NCBI GenBank assembly: GCA_033807775.1
Contig: CM066321.1
Coordinates: 236,212,350-236,276,349, forward strand
DNA from: Saussurea involucrata
Lineage: Eukaryota; Streptophyta; Magnoliopsida; Asterales; Asteraceae
Reading direction: 5' to 3'
DNA length: 64,000 nt
Each line of letters opens with the position of its first letter. Position 1 is the stretch's first letter. Below are positions 42,241-53,567 of this stretch, piece after piece. The notes beneath the pieces were generated by a model, which saw only the letters and a list, made by a program, of their open reading frames with translations, had not been told where the DNA came from and did no database searches. A program made the translations under genes and the position numbers.

Positions 42241-42900
42241 AACTGAGGGTGTTACAATGGGTTTCAATTGGGTACTTGGAGTTATGAAAAGCAGTGGGAT
42301 TAGCAGCAACCAAAAAGCTTGCACATGGTTTGTTCACAAAGATAGGCAAAAACTTCACTCCCATTCCTATGGATGTCTTTGATAATGGATGCAAGTTATA
42401 GTAAGATCAGGCTATAACAACGACCAAAAGACTAAATGAGAAGTGTATTGAGTAATGTGTAGTCTCTCAGAATCGAAGTTAGAAAATGTGTGACTCAACA
42501 AACTCATGGGTGGTCTCCACTAATGTCTCTATGTGTGCAGTCACCTAGATCTAACCTCATGCTATATTATCCCTTTTAAATCCTTCCCCCCAAATTAGTG
42601 TCTTCGAAAACTCACACTAAGTCATGCTAAGAAAGTCGCCCAATCTTCACTATAAACAAGGTGATTATTCAATCCACTGAGATCAACAAATGATAGACTC
42701 GACAAACCACCCTAAACCAGACACAAACATTGTCCCCAATGGACCCAAATAGCACACAAGAAATAATCACGAAATAGCGATACGGTACAGTCATCAACCT
42801 AAAGCAAAATAAAACAAAGAAAATAAAAACAAATTGTTCATTCCAAAACATCAACAATAAAAAGATTACCCCACTAGTCAATTGCTTCACGCCCGTCTGT
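41422..42900 (-). mobile_element. E interior 3' noncoding region
   Basis: No gene is seen. It contains a CA microsatellite near 41680, an AT run at 42203-42236, and the end of the duplicated unit at 42450. The ORFs here are T-rich or YI-repeat shadows. The RNase H and integrase expected in this interval are absent apart from a few codons near 42900-43066. Confidence 0.7.
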
Positions 42901-44466
42901 TCGGCTCTCCTTGCGTACACCTCCTTCTCCTTTGATTTGATGGGGCCGCTTCATCTAAGGTGTTGCTGGCATAATAAATCATGTGCAATCTCTTTTCTTT
43001 TCTTTGCCCCAAGACTGCTCCGACTGCTGTGTCGCTCGCATTGCACATCACTATGAAAGGAAGACTCTAATCAGGTGCTGTAAGAATAGGTGCCGAGATC
43101 AACTCCTTCTTCAACCTGTCAGATGCTAAAACACAATCATCAGTAAATTCAAACTTGGCATCTTTTAAGAGTAAAGCACATAAGGGTTTAGTGATTTTAG
43201 AAAAGTCTTTTATAAACCGCCGGTAGAAACCGGCATGTCTCAAAAAGCTTCGAATCCCTTTGACAGGATTCGGATACGGTAAGTTCTCTATCCCTGCCAC
43301 CTTGGCCTTGTCCACTTCTATCCCCTCTTTTGACACCTTGTGTCCAAGCACTATTCCTTCCGTCACCATAAAGTGACACTTCTCCCAATTTAGAACTAGG
43401 CTAGTTTCCTTGCATCTCTTCAAAACAGCCTCTAGATGAGACATACAAGAGTCAAAAGATGGACCAACACCGAGAAGTCGCCCATAAAGATTTCCATGGT
43501 GCGCTCTACCATATCTGAAAAGATAGCCATCATGCATCTCTGAAACGTTGCGAAAGCGTTACACAACCCAAACGGCATCCTCCTATAAGCGAATATCCCA
43601 TAGAGACATGTAAACGTGGTCTTGTCTTGATCTTCGGGAGCAATCTATATTTGATTGTATCCCGAATACCCGTCCAAGAAGCAGTAATACTCGCGCCCTA
43701 CTAGTCTCTCTATCATCTGATCAATGAATGGCAATGGAAAATGGTCTTTCCGGGTGGCGTCGTTCAGCCTTCTATAATCAATGCAAACTCTCCACCCCGT
43801 GACTGTCCAAGAGGGGATGAGTTCATTGTTGTTATTTCAAACGACGGTGACACCTTCTTTCTTTGGCACCACTTGCACTGGACTGACCCATGGACTATCG
43901 GGTGCGGGATAAATGATTCCCGCATCCAATAGTTTAAGGATCTCTTTTCTGACCACCTCCTTCATGTTGGGATTGAGTCGGCGTTGAGGTTGGACTACCG
44001 GTCGATGTTCTTCTTCAAGGTTTATAGGGTGCGTGTAGAAAGTTGGACTTAAGCCTTTTAAATCGGCTATTGTCCAACCAATTGCAGTTTGATGCTCACG
44101 TAGGACTCTCAACAACTTCTCTTTGTCTTCGGTTTTCAACTTGGATGAAATGATGACCGAGAGTGTCTCCCTTTCCCCCAAAAAAGAATATTCAAGATGA
44201 GATGGTAACTGTTTCAGCTCGAGCTTAGGAGGAGTGTGAAACAATGGTTGAGATTTCGGTATTGGCTCACCCAAATCCTCAACAGTCAGTCTTATTGGGC
44301 CTCTATGACTTGGCAATGCATTCAGTTGCATCAAACTTTCAATCTCTGAACCATCTATCGTACCCATGATTACACTTTCCAATTGATCTTGACCAAACTG
44401 CACCCCACGTGATTCTCTAATCGGAGATTTCAAGACATCTACCCGGTAGCATTCACTGTACTGCAT
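42900..44466 (-). pseudogene. pol: pol remnant of E (reverse transcriptase, start of RNase H)
   Basis: Minus-strand frames 44466-43837 and 43537-43067 carry gypsy RT sequence: 'LLDAGIIYPAPDSPWVSPVQVVPKKEG', 'YCFLDGYSGYNQI' near 43660, 'MPFGLCNAFATFQR' near 43560, and the connection motif 'WEKCHFMVTEGIVLGHKVS'. A TAG follows 'GYNQI' and a frameshift lies near 43837. At the catalytic site I read 'FMGDF', where gypsy RTs have a double Asp, so the active site is lost. Weak RNase H similarity continues to about 42900. Integrase is gone. Confidence 0.82.
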
Positions 44467-46209
44467 TTTCTGCTTTGCTGCTCGGAATACGTTAAATACA
44501 ACCTCAGAAATCTCCCCTTCTTATCTGGTTGGCTCGGAAATTGCCCGGGAGGTCGAGTCTGTAAGGCCTCAGAAATCTGCCCCACTTGTCTCTCTAGCAT
44601 TCGGATTGAAGCGGTATTTTGATCCGTGGTTGATTTGACTGTGTTCACAGTACCCGCCAATCCTTCAACTGCACCTTCCATCTTTGACATGAATTTTATC
44701 ATCATGTCTTCCAAACCCGGCTTCTTTTCTGAAGATTGCGCCTCATCATATTTCCTCTGATTGTAACCTGGGGGACGATAAACATTGTTAGACTGAAAAG
44801 AATTTGAATGGTTACCTTACTTTTGCTGCTGTTGCTGCCCCATTGTTTCCTTGCCTGGGCCTTGTTGAAGTTGACTCCAAGAAAAGTTAGGATGTCGCTT
44901 CCATCCCTCGTTACAGGTGTTAGAGAATGGGTCATTCCTCGGCCGATTATATCGGTTCTGAACGAACTGGACTTGTTCTGGCGATTGATAGTCTTTTGGA
45001 TTCATGAATTGGTCTTGACCACCCATATCATTCTGAGCATTCGTTTGAATAGTTGCTCCTCTCACTTGGTTAGTTAACGCATTCAGTTGTGCCATTATAG
45101 CCTTCAACTCTTCTGTTTCTTGCACACTTGTGACTTTTCTAACAGCTGATCTTGGAGTGGAATAGCTATGTTCTGCTAAGTTCTCGATCAATTTCAACCG
45201 CTTCCTCATAAGACTTGTTCATTAAAGCTCCACCTGTAGCAGCTGTGAGGTCATTCCTAAATTGACGGTGCAATCCCACATAGAATGTTTGGATAATCAT
45301 CCACTATTGTAACCCATGATGTGGATACTTCTTGAGCATCCCTTTGTATCTTTCCCATGCCTCGTACAAAGACTCTTGATCCCATTGTGAAAAATGCGTG
45401 ATGTCGGATAATAGGTGATCCGTTCGCCCCGGTGGAAAGAACTTGTTGAGAAAAGCCTTTACCATATCGTTCCAAGTTCGAATTGACCCAGGTGGTATAC
45501 TCTCTTCCCAAGTAGTGGCTCGTTCCCTCAATGAAAACGGGAACAACTGTATCTTGATCGAATCTTGATCAGCCCCATTCACCTTGAAAGTATTGCATAT
45601 CTTTTCGAATGCGCGCAAGTGTGCATGGGGGTCTTCGGTTACTGCACCTCGAAACATGTTCGATTGCACCACATGGATGGTACCAAGTTTAATTTCAAAA
45701 TTGTTAGCAGCTATCGGAGGTGCATATGGTCCTTGTTGTGCAGCTCCCATGTTCAGGTTGGCGAAATTTCTCATTGGTACCCTTTGTGGTGGCGGTGGTG
45801 GATGATTGACATTGTGATTGACGTTATGGTTGAGATTATGATTGATCCCATTGTTGACACCATTATTGACATTGTTATTGACGCCATGATTAACATTATT
45901 GTTGACGTTGTGGTTGACGTTGTTGTTGAGACCATGATTGGCATTGTTGTGGTTCTAATTGTTCGCATTTGCATTTGGAGGTGGTTGACCATTGTTCAAT
46001 GGAGGACCATTGTTGATGGGCCTCCCCTCTTCCCAATCATCTTGAACGTGGATGTTGGTGTCAGCCATTCGGATTCGTGCTTGTCTTCTAAGGTCTCTGG
46101 CAGTCCGTTCTATCTCCGGGTCAATCGGTAGTAATTCCCGAAATAGTCTCCTTCTTGGCATAAACCAAGAGGTAACCTGAAATGGAGAAGATAAAACCTC
46201 AAAACCCAA
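44439..46209 (-). pseudogene. gag: gag remnant of E (Athila-like), broken
   Basis: The frame from 46209 encodes an Arg-rich start ('MPRRRLFRELLPIDPEIERTARDL'). A TAG at 45955-45957 interrupts it, then it continues in frame through an Asn-rich repeat and a capsid-like part ('FKVNGADQDSIKIQLFPFSLRERATTWEESIPPGSI', 'FFPPGRTDHLLSDITHFSQWDQESLYEAWERYK'), as in plant gypsy gags. It stops again near 45304. Further pieces in other frames reach 44439. No protease motif is found. Confidence 0.78.
45800..45955 (-). repeat. 12-bp coding minisatellite in E gag (Asn-rich tetrapeptide)
   Basis: About ten to eleven copies of a 12-bp unit encode N-(H/N)-(N/G)-V repeats on the minus strand. All keep the frame. 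Confidence 0.8.
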
Positions 46210-46308
46210 ATATAAATGAACCTTTAGATCAAATTAAAATTAAATAAAAACAGGGTGTCTAATGTAATAATTTCTACAGTTGGTAGTGTTATTCACACAA
46301 AACAGGTT

Positions 46309-46325
46309 CCCCGGCAACGGCGCCA
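46309..46325 (-). other. Primer-binding site of E
   Basis: The minus strand reads TGGCGCCGTTGCCGGGG a few bases inside the 5' LTR, the usual site of Athila-type gypsy elements. Confidence 0.85.
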
Positions 46326-46331
46326 AAAACT

Positions 46332-47598
46332 TGATAGGCGGGTTTATAGCCCCCTAAATCTACCGCAAGTGTACGGGTCGAATCAAGTAATAGTACTTAG
46401 AAAGTACGAGTATCGAACCAAAGGAACCAGGTGTCAAGTACCACAATGATTGTATAGATTATTAACTAGACTAAAGCAAATTGATTTGGTTTGTTGATTA
46501 TCGGAACACGAATCAAAACTTTAATTAATTCAGATAAGAGAAAGAGTTGGAGGGTTGGATTCCTCAGGTAAACAATTACTTAACGAACATATTTGATATG
46601 ATTGAAATAACTTCAGGATAACAGGCATAATCACATTCCATTACTATACTCTATCAAGCTATAGCAAATATCATTCAACACATTGTATCATCATTCGATC
46701 TTAACAAAAGTAATTGAACAATTAGTGATTAAAAGCCACAAGGAATGAATTATCATATTGCTATTTCAAATTCAACCAAGACATGAAAGATTAATCAAAC
46801 CTCAAAACTTTTCTTAAAGGTTAAAGATTCATAAAATCAAATAATAGTTGATCGGACCATTACAAGAATTAAGAACGATCTCACATGTGTCATCCATCTA
46901 TATCAAGTCAATCAAACCTAATGTAAAGCTAAATAATTATCCAATCATGATTCAAACCAACCCCCCAATATGAACGAATTAGTTCATATTGGGGGTTTCA
47001 AAACTCAGAAATGACAAGATTAAAACGAAAGTAAACATGTTTGCTCAACAAGAAATGAAAACTAAAGACTCCCTGAAAAGCTTAAGCCGCCGATGAACGT
47101 ACTCGATTCGCCTTATGATTCTAGTTACTTGACGTTTCTAGCCTTATACTTGCCTTCATAAATCGTCTCTTAGCTCCCAAAATGGCCCAGAGAAAGTCAT
47201 AAGATGTAACTGATGATTAATGCCCCCAACCCTGGACGACATATAAAATAAACACGCTCATGAGTTTGGCGTGTATGGCGGTGCGGGTGGGGTCGCGCCA
47301 TGAGGAGCGCAGAGCACTGGAGTGCGTGTTGAACAGAAAGCTGCGCGGATGGCAGCGCGCATGGAGTAGCGCCGCGAGACGCGCTGAACACTGTTTGACC
47401 CAAAAATCAAAATTTCTCTTTTTCCCTCCGGAATGTTGTAAACTTGCTCCAATAGATCCAAAAACTCTTCCATCATCAGTCATTCATAAAAACCTGTACT
47501 TTCTCACAAAAACCATTAAATTCTACTATTTTTACTTGGGACTTACAACAAACAGAACGAATTTGGGATCAGAATAATGTCGGAAAACGACATTATCA
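46332..47598 (-). repeat. 5' LTR of E (1267 bp)
   Basis: Same ends as 40158-41421. It shows clearly more differences to that LTR than the two duplicated 3' LTR copies show to each other. The GCGC-rich patch is at about 47276-47386. Confidence 0.9.
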
Positions 47599-49401
47599 GA
47601 TTGCAAAGAGGATCTCGAAGTGTCTGATGGAGTTTCGATACTCTAGCCTTTCTTCGATTTCTTTCAGTAGTTCTTTGGCCAGGTATCTCTTCAACTTGAA
47701 GATCTCCTCCGATGACTCTTTCTCTTCTTTCGCGATTATACCGTTCAGCACTTGATGAACATTCCTCAACGTTCCGTCGCAGAATTAATGCAGTTCGCTG
47801 ATTCTCATGAAACGTTTTTCATTGTTCTCATTCAAGTACACAATCCTTGTTTCTGGTTTAGAGATAAGAGAATGTACCTGCAGGTCTTCTAGTCCAAGCA
47901 ACGTCATATCAGTCTTGGGAAGGTTGACTTTTCTTTGATTACTCTCGATGCCCATTTGAAGGCCGTCGACATATGACAAAGTGATAGTGCACTTCATGAA
48001 CCGCTTGATCGTCTCAAGAGCCTTAGTAACTGACACAGGCCGGATGGTTCGAGTTGTTAGCCCTTAGAATAATAGGAAAATCGTTCAAATTTATGTTTTT
48101 GAAGTCTGCCTCTGAGAAGGGCCACTCTCTACCTTCCTGTCTTACTACAGCAAAAACCGAAAACCAGACCCTCACAATTCTGTCGGATGTGATGTCGTTG
48201 ATTTCTTTGATTTCTGTGATTCGGTGATTGGTCTTGACTTCGTTAGGTAGGGCCTCTTTTCATAACTTCCAAGTAGTGAGAACGAACTATTTCATCTAGA
48301 TCATCTACCAAGTGACACATAACCGGGTCTAGAGGTCTGATCCAGTGAACGCATATTTTCTTTTGGGATTTTTCAAGGAATGGTACAAGTATTCGAACTC
48401 TTTCCCGGCGAACCGGTTGATTAGGTTGGGCTTTAGCCATTTTTGGTTGTGGAGAAGGTGAAGGTATCCTTGAAAAAGTTTCATCTTTGTCTTGATTTAT
48501 CTTTTGTTGCGCTTTCGAGAACTGCTCACTTTGAAGAAGGAACTAATCATAATCGTCGTCGTCCATCGCTTCATCATAAGAGAATTGAAAAAGCATGTCA
48601 GTTTCCGCACTGATTGCTACTATGGCCTTTTCGTTCCATAGCTTTTCAGTTTCGAGTTCAATCTCTGACTCATCATCAATTGGCTCTAGATCTGATCGTT
48701 CCACGGTTGTCAGCATGAGTAGTTCTTCTGTTTCTACCTCAAGCTTTTCAACCGTTGGGTTTTCTGGGATTAGAACGCTGACTTCTCTACCCGATGACTG
48801 TAGCTCCATATCTTTTACCATGGTCTGCTCTGAATTCGGTTCAATTACTTCCACACCTGTCTGAGTATCAGAGACCATTTCAGCAGTGGTCATCTCGATA
48901 GAGATTATTGTCTGGCGCTTCTCCCCCTCATGGTGATCAAGATCATCCTAATCATCATGTCTGCGCTTTGTGCCATGTATTCTCCCTTTGCATGTCGTTT
49001 TAAGACTGACAACCCTCTCGGATAGTGTTGGAAGTGTCTATTGAACATTTTCCAGGGTTGTGGTAATATGGTCAAGTTTGGTTGTGAGTTGGGTTGGTTT
49101 TCAGGTTGGGGAAGAGATGCTTGAGGAGTTGGGGCTTAAACTTGTGATCTGAGAAGACTAACAATATCGGCTTCGGAGGATGTATCGGTGTTGGTTTTAG
49201 TAAGGAGCTTAGCAAGAAGTGCGGTCTTTAGGGCATCTATGGACATGTTTTGTGGTGTTGGATGAGGTTGTGAGGTTGGAGGTGGTGTATGGGTTGGGGG
49301 ATCGATCTGAACGTCTTTTCCCTTTACCGTTCATTTAATGAAATCCATCTCCACCTTCAGTTGTCAGCCAAAGCAGATTGGACAGCCTTTAAGGCGCTGT
49401 C
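47599..49401 (-). pseudogene. Envelope-like ORF of D, C-terminal half, broken
   Basis: Minus-strand fragments in several frames: an acidic region (48893-48543, ending in an Asp run), a short basic piece (48440-48243), and a piece ending 'IVYLNENNEKRFMRISELH' (48036-47785). The last resembles the end of the A2 accessory ORF ('FFLDYDGRKCFQRIAELP'). The frame runs on towards E at 47599 and finishes at 40096-40157. D therefore carries the same class of extra ORF as A and B. C interrupts it at 49402. Confidence 0.7.
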
Positions 49402-50158
49402 AGTTAATGCCAAAAATCGTCCAGAAGGATAACTTAAGGTTGATTGTGGAGCTTAACAACTAAAGAAAGGAATCTTACGACAAAGCGTGCGACAAGGACA
49501 AAAATTTGTAAAGAGACAGAGAATTTGATGACACGGGAAAAAACCCGTGGACGACTATGGAAGTCGTCGCTGAACTATGATCGCCAAACAGGGGTACGAT
49601 GATTACAATACAAATGACTTGAAATGTAAAAATAACAAGTGTATCGAATGTAAAACAAGTGTGTCGTGTGCTGAGACTGTTGGTCGAGAGTTTAAGTCGT
49701 GCGTCGAGAGCGATCACTTGAGAAAAATTCCTTAGCTTTGGATGTTCTTGAGTACGCGGCGTGCTTCTGGAATTCGATGGTGATAGATGATCCGCAAATG
49801 ATAGGTTTGTCCATGTATTTATAGTCTTCGAGTGATTTAATTGATTCGTTGAATACTTCGTGTAACTGTCGTAATGGTTTGCTGACTTAAATGCTCATAA
49901 CTTACCTCGTCGGTTATAGTCGTTGATCATAAATGAAGTTTGACCTGCATTAAACGATGAAAACATAACAGAAATGTCGCATGTTAGTCAGTCGAGGTCG
50001 TGTATTTCCATACGCCGGTCGAATGTCGAGAGGTACTTTCGACTATGGCTTTGGTCCAAGGACAAAGTGTTGATGATTTAACTTTGTTACAAGAGAAGTG
50101 TAATAAATGTCTTTAACGTCTTGGTCATGGTCGAGGCTGGTCGATTTTTACCCAAACA
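49402..50158 (-). repeat. 3' LTR of C (757 bp)
   Basis: It pairs with 55979-56772 but lacks two short stretches present there (around the CCTCCACGAGG and GATGTCCTTTG segments). The left terminal TG is mutated to AG. Confidence 0.85.
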
Positions 50159-50230
50159 GTTTGCACCCAAAATTTGAAAAAGTGGAGTGACAAATTCAAA
50201 TTTCAAAAGTTTTTTAAATTTTGCGAGTGA

Positions 50231-50450
50231 CACGTGTAAAAAATCCTTTCAGTTACCTCGGAATTGGATCGGTCCAATTCTAACCGAATGGGAAGTCGAA
50301 AAGGGGATATAATCGTGACGTCATGCTGACGCATAATCGTGCAAAACAGCTATATTCGCCAGGTGTCTGCGATCCGTAGGTCATATGGAAAGACGAGGAC
50401 CCGTGTCGATCATCGAGGGATTCGTTCTGACACGATCCTTTATATAAATA
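50231..50450 (+). promoter_or_regulatory. Putative promoter of the antisense ORF in C
   Basis: Plus strand, just inside the 3' LTR: G-box CACGTG (50231-50236), TGACGTCA (50316-50323) with a second TGACG at 50327-50331 (tandem TGACG, as in as-1-type elements), and TATATAAATA (50441-50450). The first ATG of the antisense gene is 50673. Confidence 0.6.
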
Positions 50451-50672
50451 GAGACCACGATAAGTCCTTTCCTTTTACGATTTCAGAGAGCTTTTTAGGA
50501 GAGATTTTTCTTGATTCACTTGGTTGTTCGTCGCCGAATCTTTTCTAAACTTGCGAAAGATTTTCGATCGGTTTAGAGATTTCGAAGGTTAGGCACCTAT
50601 ATAAGGTACGATTCTCTAGTCTTTCATCAGTTTATCGCTAGAAATCTTTGAGAAACTTTTTAGGTTTTAGAA

Positions 50673-51185
50673 ATGTCGACAGAACCTGTTAGTTCTATTG
50701 AAGATCTTGATGATCTTAGGAGTCTAGCCAAAATCCCTACGGGGATAACATTGATTAAAGCAGGTCAGACTCGACCTGATTTATGCTCCGATAGGTTCGT
50801 AGTCATCTACGAATATCCTTTTAAGATAGGATTTGAATGGCCCTACTCGCCTTTAGCCAAGGCCTTCATGACCGAGTTTGATTTGTCGCCAGCTCAATTA
50901 ATGCCCCAATTTTGGAGGGTGAAACAAGTGATCGAACGCCTCACCGAAAAATGGGAATCTCCCATGAACGTGCGCGATCTTCTCTTAGCCTACCAAGTCA
51001 AGAGAGATAAATGTCAACGTTATAGCCTGTTTTCTAGGTATAAAGGCGATAAAACCTTGGTCTTACAGACCGCTGTTAACGATCGTAAGTGGAAAACTAG
51101 GTATGCGTTTGTGCGCAAGTCGACTCTCGACTCTGAGAGCAACTGGATTAGGGCTGGCTGGAATACGTCGGGTGAGGTATTATAG
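50673..51185 (+). CDS. Antisense accessory ORF of C, first exon (gypsy-type 'transposase' domain)
   Basis: A 170-codon frame antisense to gag. The sequence ('ITLIKAGQTRPDL', 'PFKIGFEWPYSPLAKAFMTEFDLSPAQLMPQFWRV') has the look of the plant 'putative gypsy type transposon' domain (Pfam PF04195), known as an extra ORF in Tat elements. A donor-like GAG|GTATTA near the end suggests that the last residues and stop are intronic. No catalytic motif is visible and its biochemical role is unknown. A second exon probably lies at about 51270-51466, ending at the perfect donor CTG|GTAAGT. Confidence 0.75.
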   Translation: MSTEPVSSIEDLDDLRSLAKIPTGITLIKAGQTRPDLCSDRFVVIYEYPFKIGFEWPYSPLAKAFMTEFDLSPAQLMPQFWRVKQVIERLTEKWESPMNVRDLLLAYQVKRDKCQRYSLFSRYKGDKTLVLQTAVNDRKWKTRYAFVRKSTLDSESNWIRAGWNTSGEVL

Positions 51186-51466
51186 CTGTATTTTCGTACG
51201 TCGTTTGTAATCTTTGACTGGTTTCTAACTTGCTTTTTATGTGCCAACATCTATAAAATTTGAGGACGTGAAGCCTTACGCCAACTGTCAACCAAAGGTT
51301 GAAGCATTTTTAGAGTTCAGCACTGTCGAGTGATCGTTCGTCGCACGACCGTTGGCGGACGACGACGAGGATCTGGTATTCCTATGAGAGAACCGGGGAG
51401 AGACACGTGCAGAGGAGGAAGAAGAAGAGATAGAGGAAGAGTCGAAAGGAGAAGAAGAGATGACTG

Positions 51467-51548
51467 GTAAGTGTACCTTCATATCGCTTGATTCTGATAT
51501 TTTTCTCCTATGTTCGTCGTGTAATATTTCTGTCTCATCTGTTTCTAG
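51467..51548 (+). other. Putative intron in the antisense ORF of C
   Basis: Donor CTG|GTAAGT at 51467 and acceptor TGTTTCTAG ending at 51548, 82 nt, T-rich. The donor is a full plant consensus. Confidence 0.6.
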
Positions 51549-52534
51549 GAGAGTCTCAGACGAAGGTGCCGACGATCTCGGCTAAAAGAGCAGCGCAATT
51601 CGAGCTCGCCCGTAAGGGTAAGGAGAGGAGACAAAAGACAACCGAGACGGGGTTTTTACCGAATACGAGGGTGACAATCCCGAGGGAACCGTCTTTGAAG
51701 GTTGATGACTCGTCGAGAGTCGTTACGCCTGAGAAGACGAAGGTCGCATCATCTATGAAGATGAAGACGTCTTCTAGTCCGATTGCTGCAACACCCGTCA
51801 GTTCTGCGCTACCGGCGATGACAGCGAAGTCGTCGAAGTCTCCACCTACCACGTCGACCCCTTCGTCGGCCGACAAGGGCAAGGAGCATGTGACGGGAGG
51901 GGCTAAAGTTATGAAGGTTGACTTTACGTTGCCTTCAAACTTTATGGCTGATGACGTCCTGTCCGGGACGGATTTGTTTCCCCATCTAGGGATATATTTG
52001 CTCCCTTCTTTTAGGGAGCGTTTTGAAGGATTCCCTCTCGAGGAGACGGGATCCCATGTTGCCGGCCTGGCGTTCCTTGTATGTTTTTCTTTCAAAACTT
52101 GTGTTTTCGATGTTTTCTTAACTTTTGTCGAATGTTTACTGACATGTTTCTTTGTACAGACACTTCAATCATCTCTTGCCTTGTGTGCGGAAACAGAGAA
52201 GATTAAGGATCTGGTATCTTCTGCCCATGAGAGGGGGAACGCGGCGTTGGCCAGGGCGAACGTCGCCGTAAAACGCGAAGAGGATATGTCCCGGCAGCTC
52301 GACGAGGCCAAAAATGAATTGGAGATTGTAGGTCATGTGAAAGATGAGGTAAACAATCGTCTAAAGCAGTCCTTGTCAATGATCGATGGTCAAAGAGAGG
52401 AGCTGATCAGGGTGGGGGAGTCCTTGGTCACGAAGGAGAAGGAAGTTGAGGATTCCGAGGCTAAGGTGGACAGTCTGGAGAAGGAGGTAGGAAAACTAAA
52501 GGAAGAGGTTGCGTCTACCTTTGCCCTGGCTTGA
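51549..52534 (+). CDS. Antisense accessory ORF of C, later exons (coiled-coil part)
   Basis: The frame is open from 51488 to TGA at 52534 but most likely begins at the acceptor 51549. It encodes a Lys/Ser/Thr-rich linker and a conserved 'FPHLGIYLLPSFRERFEGF' segment. Then comes a hydrophobic Phe/Cys-rich stretch that I read as an in-frame 81-nt intron (52080-52160, donor GTATGT, acceptor TTGTACAG), and finally a long coiled coil. After the TGA, the same frame continues 'LIARAAIMRQHLSGK', then a second frame gives an acidic tail to 52752. The C-terminus therefore carries a stop and a frameshift. Confidence 0.7.
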
Positions 52535-52752
52535 CTGATCGCTCGAGCTGCCATAATGAGGCAACACTTGTCGGGAAAAACCCTTTGGCCCAGGCGTCGG
52601 TCGAGCTTGCTTACTTTTTGCAAGAAGTCGGGTCCGCAAGAGATCTCGACTCCGACGGCGAGAAGGAGGCCGAAGAGGAAGAGGTGGGCGAGGCATCGGG
52701 AAAATATGCGATCGACACTCCTCGTGGGACCGACACTCCTCCTCAGCCTTAG

Positions 52753-53567
52753 GATAAATTTGTATAACTTCTATTTTCATGCTCGATCGTTAGTGATCGA
52801 GTTATCTGATGTAATCGTTCGTTTATGAATGAATTTTGTTCTTCTGTTGAACCTGTGTATTCGTATTTTGCCATAGATAAATACATCATCAACTGTGAAT
52901 TTCATCAAGTATACAATAAACAATGGATCGTGCGACTTAGGCGTCCATTGTGATTATAAAGACTAGTATGTAAGACATGAGGCTCTTATACTTTGAGATC
53001 ACATTGGCAAACGTACGTACATACGACCAAAGCATTCGTTGCAATATAACGATTAAGATACAAGTCATGTATCTGAATCGTATTAGAAAACATATGTAAT
53101 CAATGTGCTCATATAGAACATTCAAATTTTTCAAAGTCCAGAAACTTAGATCAGGTGACTGTTGAGTATTACGATCATATAATTAAATCGTATGATGTTC
53201 CTGGATCGTGCGTCCCTGTGACAGAATAAGCAAGTCATATACTTGATCATTTATGTCGTGCGACCTTGCGAGATTAAAGTCGTATAGAAGACTTAGTAAC
53301 TACTACCGTGCGATCCTGCGATAAAACGATGTCAGAGGTTGGTCGTTGGCTAACCAACGACCCTCTGATGCTTAAGTCAGTATTCGTCGCTGTGAAAAAT
53401 CGTATGAAAAAATAGAAAAGGGATTAGAAGACGTACCTTTTCTGACGCGTCGCGTCCCAACTACGTGGGACGTCTTTATTATTGATACCATATTGCCCCC
53501 TTGTGGCGATTTTAAGACGATACACGAAATCTAGGATATGTCGTCGTGAGTCGCCACAATAGACGGT
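52753..53567. mobile_element. C spacer between antisense ORF and gag-protease
   Basis: An 815-bp stretch with no gene. RT and integrase would lie here in a full Tat element. It is rich in CGTGCGA and GTCG words and in AATCGTATGA-like repeats. Confidence 0.6.

Larger units (their letters stand above)
34138..42450. repeat. Tandem segmental duplication, unit 2 (8313 bp)
   Basis: Second copy of 25671-34137. It differs by a 114-bp deletion near 37190 (between two GGG trinucleotides), a shorter AT run, a CA-repeat change and scattered substitutions. After 42450 the E element continues uninterrupted, so this unit keeps the original right-hand context. Confidence 0.93.
40158..47598 (-). mobile_element. 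Athila-like gypsy element E, complete ends, decayed interior (7.4 kb)
   Basis: 3' LTR 40158-41421, interior, PBS, 5' LTR 46332-47598. The perfect target duplication GATTG (40153-40157 and 47599-47603) shows one insertion, into the D ORF tail. The PBS TGGCGCCGTTGCCGGGG is the Athila type. Gag and the start of pol remain as broken frames. The integrase is missing and the RT motif is changed, so it cannot move by itself. Confidence 0.88.

Noticed and set aside
42139..42324. Tyr-Ile repeat ORF
   Set aside because: It is a translation of the AT microsatellite.
45565..46131. 188-aa plus-strand ORF with Ile/Val/Asp repeats
   Set aside because: It is the antisense reading of the Asn-rich gag minisatellite of E.
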